Positions 1 through 5,860 of a DNA stretch of 5,860 nt are shown piece after piece; within the stretch, counting starts at the first letter, position 1; each line of letters begins with the position of its first letter. The notes under the pieces are model-generated. The model saw only the letters and a program-made list of their open reading frames with translations. It did no database searches and was not told the DNA's origin. Made by a program: the position numbers and the translations under genes. This DNA comes from Propionibacteriaceae bacterium. Lineage in GTDB: Bacteria; Actinomycetota; Actinomycetes; Propionibacteriales; Propionibacteriaceae. The DNA lies in assembly GCA_027346035.1 (NCBI GenBank), contig DAIESZ010000194.1, positions 1 through 5,860 on the forward strand. Reading direction: 5' to 3'.

Positions 1-2
1 CC

Positions 3-1103
3 ATGGCTGTTGCAGATCGCCAGAAGGCCCTCGAGGCCGCGCTCGCCCAGATCGAGAAACAACACGGCAAGGGATCGGTGATGCGGCTCGGCGACGAGAT
101 CCGCCAGCCGATGGAATTCATCCCCACCGGGTCGGTCGCCCTCGACGTTGCCCTCGGCATCGGCGGGTTGCCGCGGGGGCGCATCGTCGAGATCTACGGT
201 CCCGAGTCCAGCGGCAAGACCACGGTGGCGTTGCACGCCATCGCCAACGCTCAGGCCGCCGGAGGCATCTGCGCGTTCATCGACGCCGAGCACGCCCTCG
301 ACCCCGACTACGCCGGGAGGCTCGGCGTCGACACCGATGCGCTGCTGGTCAGCCAGCCCGACAACGGCGAGCAGGCCCTCGAGATCGCCGACATGCTCGT
401 GCGCTCCGGTGCCCTCGACCTCATCGTCATCGACTCGGTGGCGGCGCTGGTGCCCCGCGCCGAGATCGAGGGCGAGATGGGAGACAGCCACGTCGGCCTG
501 CAGGCCCGGCTCATGAGCCAGGCCCTGCGCAAGATGACCGGCGGGCTCAATTCGTCCAACACCACCGCGATCTTCATCAACCAGTTGCGCGAGAAGATCG
601 GGGTCATGTTCGGCTCGCCCGAGACCACCACCGGCGGCCGGGCGCTGAAGTTCTACGCCTCGATCCGCCTCGACGTGCGCCGCATCGAGACCCTCAAGGA
701 CGGCTCCGAAATGGTCGGCAACCGCACCCGGGTCAAGGTCGTCAAGAACAAGGTGGCCCCTCCGTTCAAGCAGGCCGAGTTCGACATCCTCTATGGCTTC
801 GGCATCAGCCGCGAGGGCAGCATCATCGACATGGGTGTCGACGCGGGCATCATCCGCAAGGCCGGTGCGTGGTTCACCTACGGGAGCGACCAGCTCGGCC
901 AGGGCAAGGAGAACGCGCGCACCTTCCTCAAGAACAACCCCACGGTGGCCGACGAGATCGAACAGAAGATTCTGGCCTCGCTCGGTCTCGGTCAATCAGA
1001 GGAGCGGGCCGAGGAGCCGGAGAAGCCGAGCGCCGGCAAGTCGGGCGGTCGCGCCAAGGTGCCGGCGGGTGTCGACCCGGTGACCGGTGAAGTGGCCTTC
1101 TGA
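3..1103 (+). CDS. recA: RecA recombinase
   Basis: RecA is the cytoplasmic ATP-dependent recombinase. It forms filaments on single-stranded DNA, pairs and exchanges homologous strands, and stimulates LexA self-cleavage in the SOS response. The 366-residue product lines up along its whole length with the family. The P-loop GPESSGKT is at residues 66-73, the catalytic glutamate is E96 in DAEHALD, and the Walker B strand DLIVIDS is at 139-145. DNA-binding loop L1 is in [16 protein letters not shown] (about 154-169). The conserved FINQ motif ends at Q194, and loop L2 with [15 protein letters not shown] follows to about 212. There is no intein. The tail after about residue 330 is variable: an acidic patch, then a Gly/Lys/Arg-rich stretch. 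The ATG lies two bases into the window, so its ribosome-binding site and promoter cannot be seen, but the N-terminus matches the usual RecA start. The 3' end overlaps recX, which suggests an operon. Confidence 0.98.
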   Translation: MAVADRQKALEAALAQIEKQHGKGSVMRLGDEIRQPMEFIPTGSVALDVALGIGGLPRGRIVEIYGPESSGKTTVALHAIANAQAAGGICAFIDAEHALDPDYAGRLGVDTDALLVSQPDNGEQALEIADMLVRSGALDLIVIDSVAALVPRAEIEGEMGDSHVGLQARLMSQALRKMTGGLNSSNTTAIFINQLREKIGVMFGSPETTTGGRALKFYASIRLDVRRIETLKDGSEMVGNRTRVKVVKNKVAPPFKQAEFDILYGFGISREGSIIDMGVDAGIIRKAGAWFTYGSDQLGQGKENARTFLKNNPTVADEIEQKILASLGLGQSEERAEEPEKPSAGKSGGRAKVPAGVDPVTGEVAF

Positions 1104-1620
1104 GCCACGCGGGCCCGAGCCCGACGACACCCCGCCGGCCGATGCCTACGAGGTGGCGCGCGCGATCGCGCTGCGCCACCTCGACCGGCGTGATCTCACG
1201 GCGGTCGAGGTGCGGAACAAGCTCGCCGCCAAGGGGGTCGATGACGAGATCGCCGAGGCTGTTGTCCTCCGATTCATCGAGGCGGGGCTGCTCGACGATC
1301 GCCGGTACGCACTGCGCTACGCCGAGGCCCGGCAGTCGTCGCGGTCCGTGTCGCGCGCCGTGGTGCGCCGCGAGCTGCAGCGCAAGGGAGTCGATCCCGA
1401 CCTGGTCGACGAGGCGGCGTCGGGACTCGACGACGAGTCCGAATACCGCACCGCCCGTGATTTCGCCGAGCGTCGGGCTCGCAGTCTCGGTCGGCATCCC
1501 CGCGAGGTGCAGTACCGCAGGTTGGGTGGGGCGCTGGCCCGCAAGGGCTTCCCGCCGTCGCTGGTGCACCGGGTGCTGGGCGAGGTACTGAGCACCAGCG
1601 ACCCGGACACCTCGGGGTGA
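1087..1620 (+). CDS. recX: Regulatory protein RecX
   Basis: RecX binds RecA filaments and modulates, usually inhibits, RecA recombinase and coprotease activity in the cytoplasm. The 177-residue product shows the family architecture of three tandem three-helix modules (about 22-65, 66-115 and 120-168). Typical signatures are [19 protein letters not shown] near the start, the LDDRRYA motif at 69-75, [10 protein letters not shown] at about 93-102, and a final [12 protein letters not shown] module. The chosen start is a GTG inside the recA end, giving a 17-base overlap. A weak GGTGA element lies 3 bases upstream, so translation probably depends on ribosomes finishing recA. A second in-frame GTG at 1153 would remove 22 poorly conserved N-terminal residues and still keep the whole RecX fold, so the start is uncertain while the identity is firm. 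No separate promoter is visible, and expression is presumably shared with recA. Confidence 0.93.
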   Translation: MKWPSEPRGPEPDDTPPADAYEVARAIALRHLDRRDLTAVEVRNKLAAKGVDDEIAEAVVLRFIEAGLLDDRRYALRYAEARQSSRSVSRAVVRRELQRKGVDPDLVDEAASGLDDESEYRTARDFAERRARSLGRHPREVQYRRLGGALARKGFPPSLVHRVLGEVLSTSDPDTSG

Positions 1621-1646
1621 GCCATCATCGCTCGTCCGATGGCGAG

Positions 1647-1675
1647 TTGCGCGCCACCGTGCGCGATCATAGATT
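1647..1675 (+). promoter_or_regulatory. Candidate promoter upstream of rny
   Basis: A TTGCGC hexamer (1647-1652) and a TAGATT hexamer (1670-1675) are separated by exactly 17 bases, which fits a housekeeping-type promoter with TTG at -35 and TANNNT at -10. It lies just after recX and ahead of rny, in one of the few AT-containing patches of the area. Transcription would begin near 1681-1683, giving rny a leader of about 190 bases. This is a visual match only. Read-through from recA-recX could also transcribe rny. Confidence 0.45.
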
Positions 1676-1679
1676 CACC

Positions 1680-1730
1680 GTGGACGCCGTGCGTCCCCAC
1701 GATGGTTCGACCAGCGTGAAACCCGAGTGA
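1680..1730 (+). CDS. Possible 16-codon leader ORF (unsupported by homology)
   Basis: A GTG codon 4 bases after the candidate TAGATT box opens a 16-codon frame reading MDAVRPHDGSTSVKPE and ending in TGA at 1728-1730. Its stop overlaps a second GTG (1727) in the arrangement GTGA, often seen in coupled genes. That second frame runs to 2071, out of frame with rny and across its start. Neither frame has a Shine-Dalgarno or a recognisable family. Third-position GC of the second frame upstream of rny is only about 70% by hand count, lower than in the real genes here. The frames could be leader peptides or chance. Confidence 0.15.
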   Translation: MDAVRPHDGSTSVKPE

Positions 1731-1798
1731 CCAACCGGAGCGGGTCGGGGCCGATCCTGTTGACCTGTGACGTTGTGGATGGCTGTGAATCTCGTCAG

Positions 1799-1816
1799 GA
1801 GCGGCATCGGCCGCTC
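1799..1816 (+). promoter_or_regulatory. GC hairpin in the rny leader
   Basis: GAGCGG (1799-1804) and CCGCTC (1811-1816) form a perfect 6-bp stem around the loop CATCGG. It lies 48 bases ahead of the rny ribosome-binding site. No T-run follows, so it is not a classical terminator. If the upstream promoter is real, this would be a structured element of the rny 5' leader. A stem this short can arise by chance in GC-rich DNA. Confidence 0.3.
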
Positions 1817-1863
1817 AGCGAGGGCATCGTTGACCCATCGTGTGCGCGCACGCCCCCGATGAC

Positions 1864-1869
1864 AGGAGG
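1864..1869 (+). promoter_or_regulatory. Strong ribosome-binding site of rny
   Basis: AGGAGG, followed by T, lies 5 bases before the GTG at 1875. It is a near-perfect anti-Shine-Dalgarno complement and the clearest one in the window. It decides the rny start: translation from this GTG gives the expected N-terminal membrane anchor. Confidence 0.85.
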
Positions 1870-1874
1870 TTACG

Positions 1875-3350
1875 GTGCCCGGTTCAGCGAACTTCGTCGG
1901 ACAGATCGTGCTGCTCGCAGCGAATCTCACGGCGGTCACCTGGCTGATCGTGTTGCTCCGCCGCGGCTCACGGGCACCCGACACGGCGTCCGGGTCACGG
2001 GCACGGCAGGCCGCGACCGGCCACGAGGCGGAAGAGCTGCGGCACACGGCCGAGGTGCTCGAGCGGCGTGAACAGATGCTGGGGGAGCGCGAGCGTGCCG
2101 CGGTCGTCTCGCGCGGCGAACTCGACACCCAACGGACCCTGCTCGACCAGCAGCGCGGCGAACTCGAGTCGTGGCGGGCAGACCTGGAGATCCAGCAGGC
2201 GGGCGTGAACGCGGAACTGGAACGGATCGCGGAGCTGACCTCCGAGCAGGCGCGCGCGGAGGTGCTGGCGGCGGCCGAGCGCGATGCCCGTCGCGAGGCA
2301 CTCGTCGTGGTCCGCGACATCGAGGCCGAGGCGGTCCGTCAGGCCGAGGTGCGCGCGCGGGCGACGATCGTCACGGCCATCCAACGGCTGGCCGCCGAGC
2401 AGACATCGGAGTCGGTCATCTCGACTGTCGACCTGCCGAACGACGAGATGAAGGGCCGCATCATCGGGCGAGAGGGCCGCAACGTGCGCGCGTTCGAGCA
2501 GGTCACCGGCGTCAACGTGGTCATCGACGACACGCCCGGCACGGTGCTGCTGAGCTGCTTCGACCCTGTGCGCCGCGAGGCCGCACGGATCACCCTCGAA
2601 GAACTCATCGCCGACGGGCGGATCCATCCCGCGCGGATCGAGGAGGTGCACGCCCGGAGCCAGGAGCGGATCGCCGAGCGCTGCCAGCGGGCCGCCGAGG
2701 ACGCCGCCGCGGAGGTCGGCATCACCGATCTCGACCCGGAGCTCCTGCGGTTGATCGGCACGCTGCGATACCGCACGAGCTTCGGCCAGAACGTCTTGCG
2801 GCACCTCGTCGAAAGTTCCCACCTCGCCCGGCTGATGGCGTCCGAGATCGGCGTCGACCCGGTGATCTGCGCCCGGGCCGCGTTCCTGCACGACATCGGC
2901 AAGGCGTTGAGCCACGAGGTCGAGGGGTCGCACGCATCGGTGGGCGCGGAGCTTGCCGGCCGGCACGGGGAGCATCCCGACGTCGTGCACGCGATCGCGG
3001 CCCATCACAACGAAGTCGAGCCGGCCACCGTCGAGGCCGTGCTGGTCCAGGCCGCCGACGCGATCTCAGGATCCCGCCCCGGGGCCCGCCGGGAGGCACT
3101 CGAGGCCTACGTGCACCGCCTCGACAGGCTCGAACAGATCGCCCTCGACCACGCCGGAGTCGAGAAGGTGTTCGCCATGCAGGCCGGCCGTGAGGTCCGG
3201 GTGATGGTCGCTCCCGAGGCGGTCGACGACCTCGCCGCCCAGGCGATCGCGCGCGACATCGCGCGGCGGATCGAGGCCGAACTGAGCTATCCCGGTCAGA
3301 TCCGGGTCACGGTGGTCCGCGAGTCGCGGGCCACCGAGATCGCCCACTGA
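1875..3350 (+). CDS. rny: Ribonuclease Y (membrane-anchored endoribonuclease)
   Basis: RNase Y is a metal-dependent endoribonuclease that starts decay of many mRNAs from the inner face of the membrane. The 491-residue product shows the full family architecture. There is a single transmembrane helix at about residues 8-28 and a Glu/Arg/Ala-rich coiled coil at about 50-170. A KH RNA-binding domain carries GRIIGREGRN at 194-203. The HD domain starts at LRYRTSFGQNVLRH (297-310), with the HD pair H339-D340 in FLHDIGKAL, AAHHNEVEP at 376-383 and D395 in AADAISGSRPGARRE. The C-terminal domain includes AMQAGREVRV and SYPGQIRVTV. The metal and catalytic residues appear intact. It is slightly shorter than the Bacillus subtilis protein (about 520 residues), and the missing length is N-terminal to the KH domain, in the coiled coil or linker. 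The GTG start is fixed by a strong ribosome-binding site. It follows recX after a 254-base gap with its own candidate promoter. Confidence 0.96.
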   Translation: MPGSANFVGQIVLLAANLTAVTWLIVLLRRGSRAPDTASGSRARQAATGHEAEELRHTAEVLERREQMLGERERAAVVSRGELDTQRTLLDQQRGELESWRADLEIQQAGVNAELERIAELTSEQARAEVLAAAERDARREALVVVRDIEAEAVRQAEVRARATIVTAIQRLAAEQTSESVISTVDLPNDEMKGRIIGREGRNVRAFEQVTGVNVVIDDTPGTVLLSCFDPVRREAARITLEELIADGRIHPARIEEVHARSQERIAERCQRAAEDAAAEVGITDLDPELLRLIGTLRYRTSFGQNVLRHLVESSHLARLMASEIGVDPVICARAAFLHDIGKALSHEVEGSHASVGAELAGRHGEHPDVVHAIAAHHNEVEPATVEAVLVQAADAISGSRPGARREALEAYVHRLDRLEQIALDHAGVEKVFAMQAGREVRVMVAPEAVDDLAAQAIARDIARRIEAELSYPGQIRVTVVRESRATEIAH

Positions 3351-3392
3351 GCCGGCCCGCACGGAGTCCTCCGGCCCTTCGGCGTCAGGTGG
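3351..3392. terminator. Possible bidirectional termination region between convergent genes
   Basis: The 42 bases between the rny stop and the stop of the minus-strand ATPase gene contain nested inverted repeats. GCCGG (3351-3355) can pair with CCGGC (3371-3375), and CGGAG (3362-3366) with CTCCG (3369-3373). No T-run is present on either strand, so this is not a canonical intrinsic terminator. High-GC actinobacteria often terminate at hairpins lacking a T-run, and convergent genes need separation here. The repeats are short in GC-rich sequence. Confidence 0.35.
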
Positions 3393-4154
3393 TCAGTGCC
3401 GGATGATCCGCGACAGGAACTCCCGGGCGCGGTCGGTGCGGGGCGCGGTGAAGAACGTCTCGGGGTCGTTCTGCTCGAGGATGCGTCCTCCGTCCATGAA
3501 CACGATCCGGTCGGCGGCCCTGCGGGCGAAGCCCATCTCGTGGGTGACGACGAGCATGGTCATGCCCTCGGAGGCGAGGGCCGCCATGGTGTCGAGTACT
3601 TCGCTGACCATCTCGGGGTCGAGGGCGGAGGTGGGCTCGTCGAAGAGAATGACCTTGGGATCCATCGCCAGTGCCCGGGCGATGGCCACCCGCTGCTGCT
3701 GGCCTCCCGACAGTTGCGCCGGGTACTTGTCGGCCTGTGATGCGAGACCGACGCGGGTGAGCAGCGCGATCGCCCGGTCGATGGCCTCAGGCACCGGCAC
3801 GTGCCGCACCCGGATCGGGCCGAGCGTGACGTTCTCGAGGATGGTCTTCTGTGGGAACAGGTTGAGCGACTGGAACACCATGCCCACATCGGCGCGCAGC
3901 GCCGCCAGCCCCCGCGGATCCCGGGGCAGGGCGGACCCGTCGACGAGAATGCGCCCGGAGTCGATCGACTCCAGGCCGTTGATCGTGCGGCACAACGTCG
4001 ACTTGCCCGACCCGGACGGGCCGAGGATCACCACGACCTCACCCGCCCGCACCGAGAGGCTGATGTCGCGCAGCACATGCAGATCGCCGAAGTGCTTGTC
4101 GACATGGTCGACCACGACCAGGTCTCCCGGCACGGCGTCGGGTGGGGAGGTCAT
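3393..4154 (-). CDS. Polar amino-acid ABC transporter ATP-binding protein (GluA/GlnQ type)
   Basis: This is the ATP-hydrolysing subunit of an importer for polar amino acids. It would work on the inner membrane face with permeases and an extracellular binding protein. The 253-residue product has every ABC element: Walker A GPSGSGKS (45-52), Q-loop Q95 in [10 protein letters not shown], signature LSGGQQQR (148-155), Walker B VILFDEP (168-174), D-loop SALD (176-179) and H-loop H205. The THEMGFA sequence around H205 and [16 protein letters not shown] are hallmarks of the GlnQ/GluA/HisP subgroup, so glutamate, glutamine or a related amino acid is likely, but the exact substrate cannot be read. Q102 replaces a histidine common in the NLFPH motif. 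No permease or binding-protein gene adjoins it: it is convergent with rny and divergent from miaB. In Corynebacterium glutamicum gluABCD lies beside recX-recA, so this may be a gluA remnant. The ATG lacks a Shine-Dalgarno; a -10 box sits 6 bases upstream. Confidence 0.94.
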   Translation of the reverse strand: MTSPPDAVPGDLVVVDHVDKHFGDLHVLRDISLSVRAGEVVVILGPSGSGKSTLCRTINGLESIDSGRILVDGSALPRDPRGLAALRADVGMVFQSLNLFPQKTILENVTLGPIRVRHVPVPEAIDRAIALLTRVGLASQADKYPAQLSGGQQQRVAIARALAMDPKVILFDEPTSALDPEMVSEVLDTMAALASEGMTMLVVTHEMGFARRAADRIVFMDGGRILEQNDPETFFTAPRTDRAREFLSRIIRH

Positions 4155-4160
4155 GGCACC

Positions 4161-4166
4161 AGCCTA
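4161..4166 (-). promoter_or_regulatory. Candidate leaderless -10 box for the ABC ATPase gene
   Basis: On the minus strand TAGGCT (4166 to 4161) matches the actinobacterial -10 consensus TANNNT and lies 6 bases before the ATG at 4154. There is no Shine-Dalgarno between them. That spacing places transcription initiation at or next to the start codon, the arrangement known for leaderless mRNAs in actinobacteria. I see no convincing -35 hexamer, which is common for this promoter class. Confidence 0.4.
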
Positions 4167-4265
4167 TGGGTTCGCGGCCGGGCCACCGGGGTCGGACACC
4201 GGCCCGGTCCGGGGGCGTCAGCGGCGATGGTCGGCGGCGAATCGGCCGCACGCCCGCGGAACAAC

Positions 4266-4271
4266 TACAGT
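4266..4271 (+). promoter_or_regulatory. Candidate leaderless -10 box for miaB
   Basis: TACAGT matches TANNNT and lies 8 bases before the miaB ATG at 4280, inside a small AT-richer patch of an otherwise GC-rich intergenic region. No Shine-Dalgarno-like purine run is present between the box and the ATG, and no good -35 element is seen. This suggests that the transcript starts at or very near the A of the start codon. It also supports choosing 4280 rather than the in-frame ATG at 4142. Confidence 0.45.
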
Positions 4272-4279
4272 TGGCGCCG

Positions 4280-5797
4280 ATGTCTGAGACCACGAGCACC
4301 ATTCCCGGCGGCGGGGTGCGCACCTACGAGGTGATCACCTACGGCTGCCAGATGAACGTCCACGATTCCGAGCGCATCGCGGGCCTCCTGGATGCCGGCG
4401 GATACGTCCGCAGCTCCGTTCCGGTGGCCGACGAGGGGGGCGCCGACGTGGTCGTGTTCAACACCTGCGCCGTGCGCGAGAACGCCGACAACCGGCTCTA
4501 CGGGAACCTCGGGCACCTGGCCGCGGTGAAGGCACGGCGTCCGGGGATGCAGATCGCCGTCGGGGGCTGCATGGCCCAGAAGGATCGCGACCTCATCGTG
4601 AGCAAGGCCCCCTGGGTCGACGTGGTGTTCGGCACCAACAACATCGGCTCGCTCCCGGTGCTGCTCGAACGGTCGCGGGTCGAGCGGGAGGCCCAGGTGG
4701 AAATCCGCGAGGCGCTGGTCGAGTTCCCGAGCAACCTGCCCTCGCGGCGCGAGTCGCCCTACGCGGCGTGGGTGTCGGTGAGCGTCGGCTGCAACAACAC
4801 GTGCACGTTCTGCATCGTGCCGCACCTGCGGGGCAGGGAGACCGACCGGCGTCCTGGCGACATCCTGGCGGAGATCCGCGCGCTGGTCGCCGACGGCGTC
4901 CAGGAGGTGACGCTGCTCGGCCAGAACGTCAACAGTTACGGGGTCGAATTCGGCGACCGGGAGGCGTTCGGCAAGCTGCTGCGCGCCTGCGGTGACGTCG
5001 AGGGCCTGGAACGCGTGCGGTTCACCAGCCCGCACCCGGCGGCCTTCACCGATGACGTCATCGCCGCCATGGCCGACACCCCCAACGTCATGCCGCAACT
5101 GCACATGCCGCTGCAGTCCGGCAGCGACCGGATCCTGCGGATGATGCGCCGCTCCTACCGGTCCAGCCGGTTCCTCGACATTCTCGACCGGGTGCGTGGA
5201 GCCATCCCGGACGCCGCGATCACTACGGACATCATCGTGGGCTTCCCCGGGGAGACCGAGGATGACTTCCAGCAGACGCTCGAGGTCGTCCGGCTGGCGG
5301 GGTTCAGCGCCGCCTACACGTTCAAGTACTCGATCCGCCCTGGTACGCCCGCGGCCACCATGCCCGACCAGGTGCCCCACGACGTCGTCCAGGAGCGCTA
5401 CCTGCGCCTGGTGGCGGCCGTCGACGACATCGCCTGGCAGCAGAACAGGCAACTCGTCGGCCGGGAGGTCGAGGTGATGTTCGCCGCGGGCGAGGGCCGC
5501 AAGGATGCCGACACCCACCGCATGTCGGGGCGGGCCCGCGACAACCGGCTGGTCCACGCCGCTGTGCCCGACGACCCGGCGCTGCGCCCCCGTCCGGGCG
5601 ACATCGCGGTGTGTGACATCAGCTACGCCGCCCCCCATCATCTCGTGGCCGACGGGGGCATCCGCGAGGTGCGGCGCACCCGCGGCGGGGATGCGTGGGA
5701 CGCCCGCAACGCCGCACCCGAGGCCCTCGGGATACCGCTCGGCATGCCGGGGATCGGTGCGCCCCGGGTGCGGGCCGCCGCGTCACAGTGCGGTTGA
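4280..5797 (+). CDS. miaB: tRNA-2-methylthio-N6-dimethylallyladenosine synthase MiaB
   Basis: MiaB is a radical-SAM methylthiotransferase. It converts i6A to ms2i6A at position 37 of tRNAs reading UNN codons, downstream of the MiaA prenyltransferase. The 505-residue product has three domains. The N-terminal UPF0004 domain has cluster cysteines C23 ([12 protein letters not shown]), C63 ([10 protein letters not shown]) and C97 (VGGCMAQ). The radical-SAM core carries CNNTCTFC with C171, C175 and C178, followed by IVPHLRGRE, then [10 protein letters not shown] (212-221), MPLQSGSD (276-283) and [10 protein letters not shown] (317-326). A TRAM RNA-binding domain follows (about 390-455, [11 protein letters not shown]). 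All six cluster cysteines are present. The C-terminal tail with [12 protein letters not shown] resembles that of actinobacterial MiaB proteins. The start at 4280 matches the family N-terminus and follows a -10-like box. An in-frame ATG at 4142 would add 46 low-complexity residues and overlap the divergent ATPase gene, so it is rejected. The length is normal for actinobacteria. Confidence 0.97.
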   Translation: MSETTSTIPGGGVRTYEVITYGCQMNVHDSERIAGLLDAGGYVRSSVPVADEGGADVVVFNTCAVRENADNRLYGNLGHLAAVKARRPGMQIAVGGCMAQKDRDLIVSKAPWVDVVFGTNNIGSLPVLLERSRVEREAQVEIREALVEFPSNLPSRRESPYAAWVSVSVGCNNTCTFCIVPHLRGRETDRRPGDILAEIRALVADGVQEVTLLGQNVNSYGVEFGDREAFGKLLRACGDVEGLERVRFTSPHPAAFTDDVIAAMADTPNVMPQLHMPLQSGSDRILRMMRRSYRSSRFLDILDRVRGAIPDAAITTDIIVGFPGETEDDFQQTLEVVRLAGFSAAYTFKYSIRPGTPAATMPDQVPHDVVQERYLRLVAAVDDIAWQQNRQLVGREVEVMFAAGEGRKDADTHRMSGRARDNRLVHAAVPDDPALRPRPGDIAVCDISYAAPHHLVADGGIREVRRTRGGDAWDARNAAPEALGIPLGMPGIGAPRVRAAASQCG

Positions 5798-5856
5798 CGG
5801 TGGTGCCGGATCGCCCGGGTGAGCCGGGCCCGGACGCGACTGGTGGGAGCCGCGCC

Positions 5857-5860
5857 ATGC
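5857..5860 (+). CDS. Possible start of the next gene, cut by the window end
   Basis: An ATG at 5857-5859 is preceded 7 bases upstream by GGTGGGAG (5842-5849), a plausible ribosome-binding site. The same frame is open from a GTG at 5788, which would overlap the miaB end by 10 bases, so an earlier start is also possible. Too little sequence is present to name the product. miaA often follows miaB in actinobacteria, so that is the expectation by synteny only. Confidence 0.25.

Noticed and set aside
1700..1725. GGTTC...GAAACC arms around 1704-1723, considered as a LexA/SOS box or operator
   Set aside because: The arms are imperfect and do not match the actinobacterial GAAC-N4-GTTC SOS box, so there is no real support.
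1760..1790. TTGACC (1760-1765) as a -35 element, with two CTGTGA direct repeats nearby
   Set aside because: No acceptable -10 hexamer lies 16-19 bases downstream, and CTGTGA repeats lack the inverted half needed for a CRP-like site.
1842..1851. GTGCGCGCAC 10-base palindrome ahead of rny
   Set aside because: Alternating GC palindromes of this length are expected by chance in such sequence, and nothing else marks it as a binding site.
1995..3008. Long minus-strand open frame opposite rny (337 codons)
   Set aside because: It has the same cause. The rny frame carries all RNase Y motifs over this stretch, so the antisense frame is a shadow.
2171..3193. Plus-strand alternative frame inside rny (340 codons)
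   Set aside because: The translation is an Arg/Gly-rich composition typical of a shifted frame of a GC-rich gene, with no domain signal.
4142..4279. 46-codon N-terminal extension of miaB from an ATG at 4142
   Set aside because: It would overlap the start of the divergent ATPase gene, adds low-complexity residues not found in MiaB, and starts upstream of the -10-like box.
4265..5641. Long minus-strand open frame opposite miaB (458 codons)
   Set aside because: It is a by-product of the extreme third-position GC of miaB. The product is low-complexity, matches no family I recognise, and the plus strand encodes a fully convincing MiaB.
1..5860. CRISPR arrays, tRNA or rRNA genes, insertion sequences, attachment sites, inteins, toxin-antitoxin or defence genes
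   Set aside because: I looked for spaced repeats, terminal inverted repeats, transposase motifs, tRNA-like folds and an intein in RecA, and saw none. Base composition and codon use look uniform across the window.

Overview
This window is a compact stretch of bacterial chromosome with very high GC, especially at third codon positions. It carries five recognisable genes in the order recA, recX, rny, an amino-acid ABC-transporter ATPase on the minus strand, and miaB. The protein sequences, the recA-recX overlap, the frequent GTG starts and a locus linking recA/recX to a GluA-like ATPase and miaB all point to an actinobacterium. A lineage that uses RNase Y, such as Acidimicrobiia, is my best guess, but this rests on inspection only and no phylogeny was run.

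Layout. Bases 3-1103 encode a complete RecA recombinase. recX (1087-1620) overlaps its last 17 bases and encodes the RecA regulator, so the two are probably co-transcribed and translationally coupled. A 254-base gap (1621-1874) follows. It holds a plausible promoter, a GC-rich hairpin, two weak small-ORF candidates and a strong Shine-Dalgarno sequence that fixes the start of rny (1875-3350), which encodes membrane-anchored RNase Y. rny converges on the ATPase gene (stop at 3393) across 42 bases of GC-rich sequence with hairpin potential. The ATPase gene (4154-3393, minus) and miaB (4280-5797, plus) diverge from a 125-base region. In that region each start codon has a TANNNT-type -10 box 6-8 bases upstream and no Shine-Dalgarno, so both transcripts may be leaderless. 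The last 63 bases hold only the possible beginning of the next gene, which could be miaA by analogy with other actinobacteria.

How the genes fit together. RecA and RecX form a DNA-repair and recombination module. RNase Y (mRNA decay) and MiaB (2-methylthio modification of tRNA position 37) act on RNA. The ATPase should energise polar amino-acid uptake, but no permease or binding-protein gene is present here. All five genes belong to known families. I found no mobile element, CRISPR array, tRNA, rRNA or clear sign of a previously undescribed system. The most interesting points are the 5' region of rny, the apparently orphan ATPase and the divergent leaderless-looking promoters.
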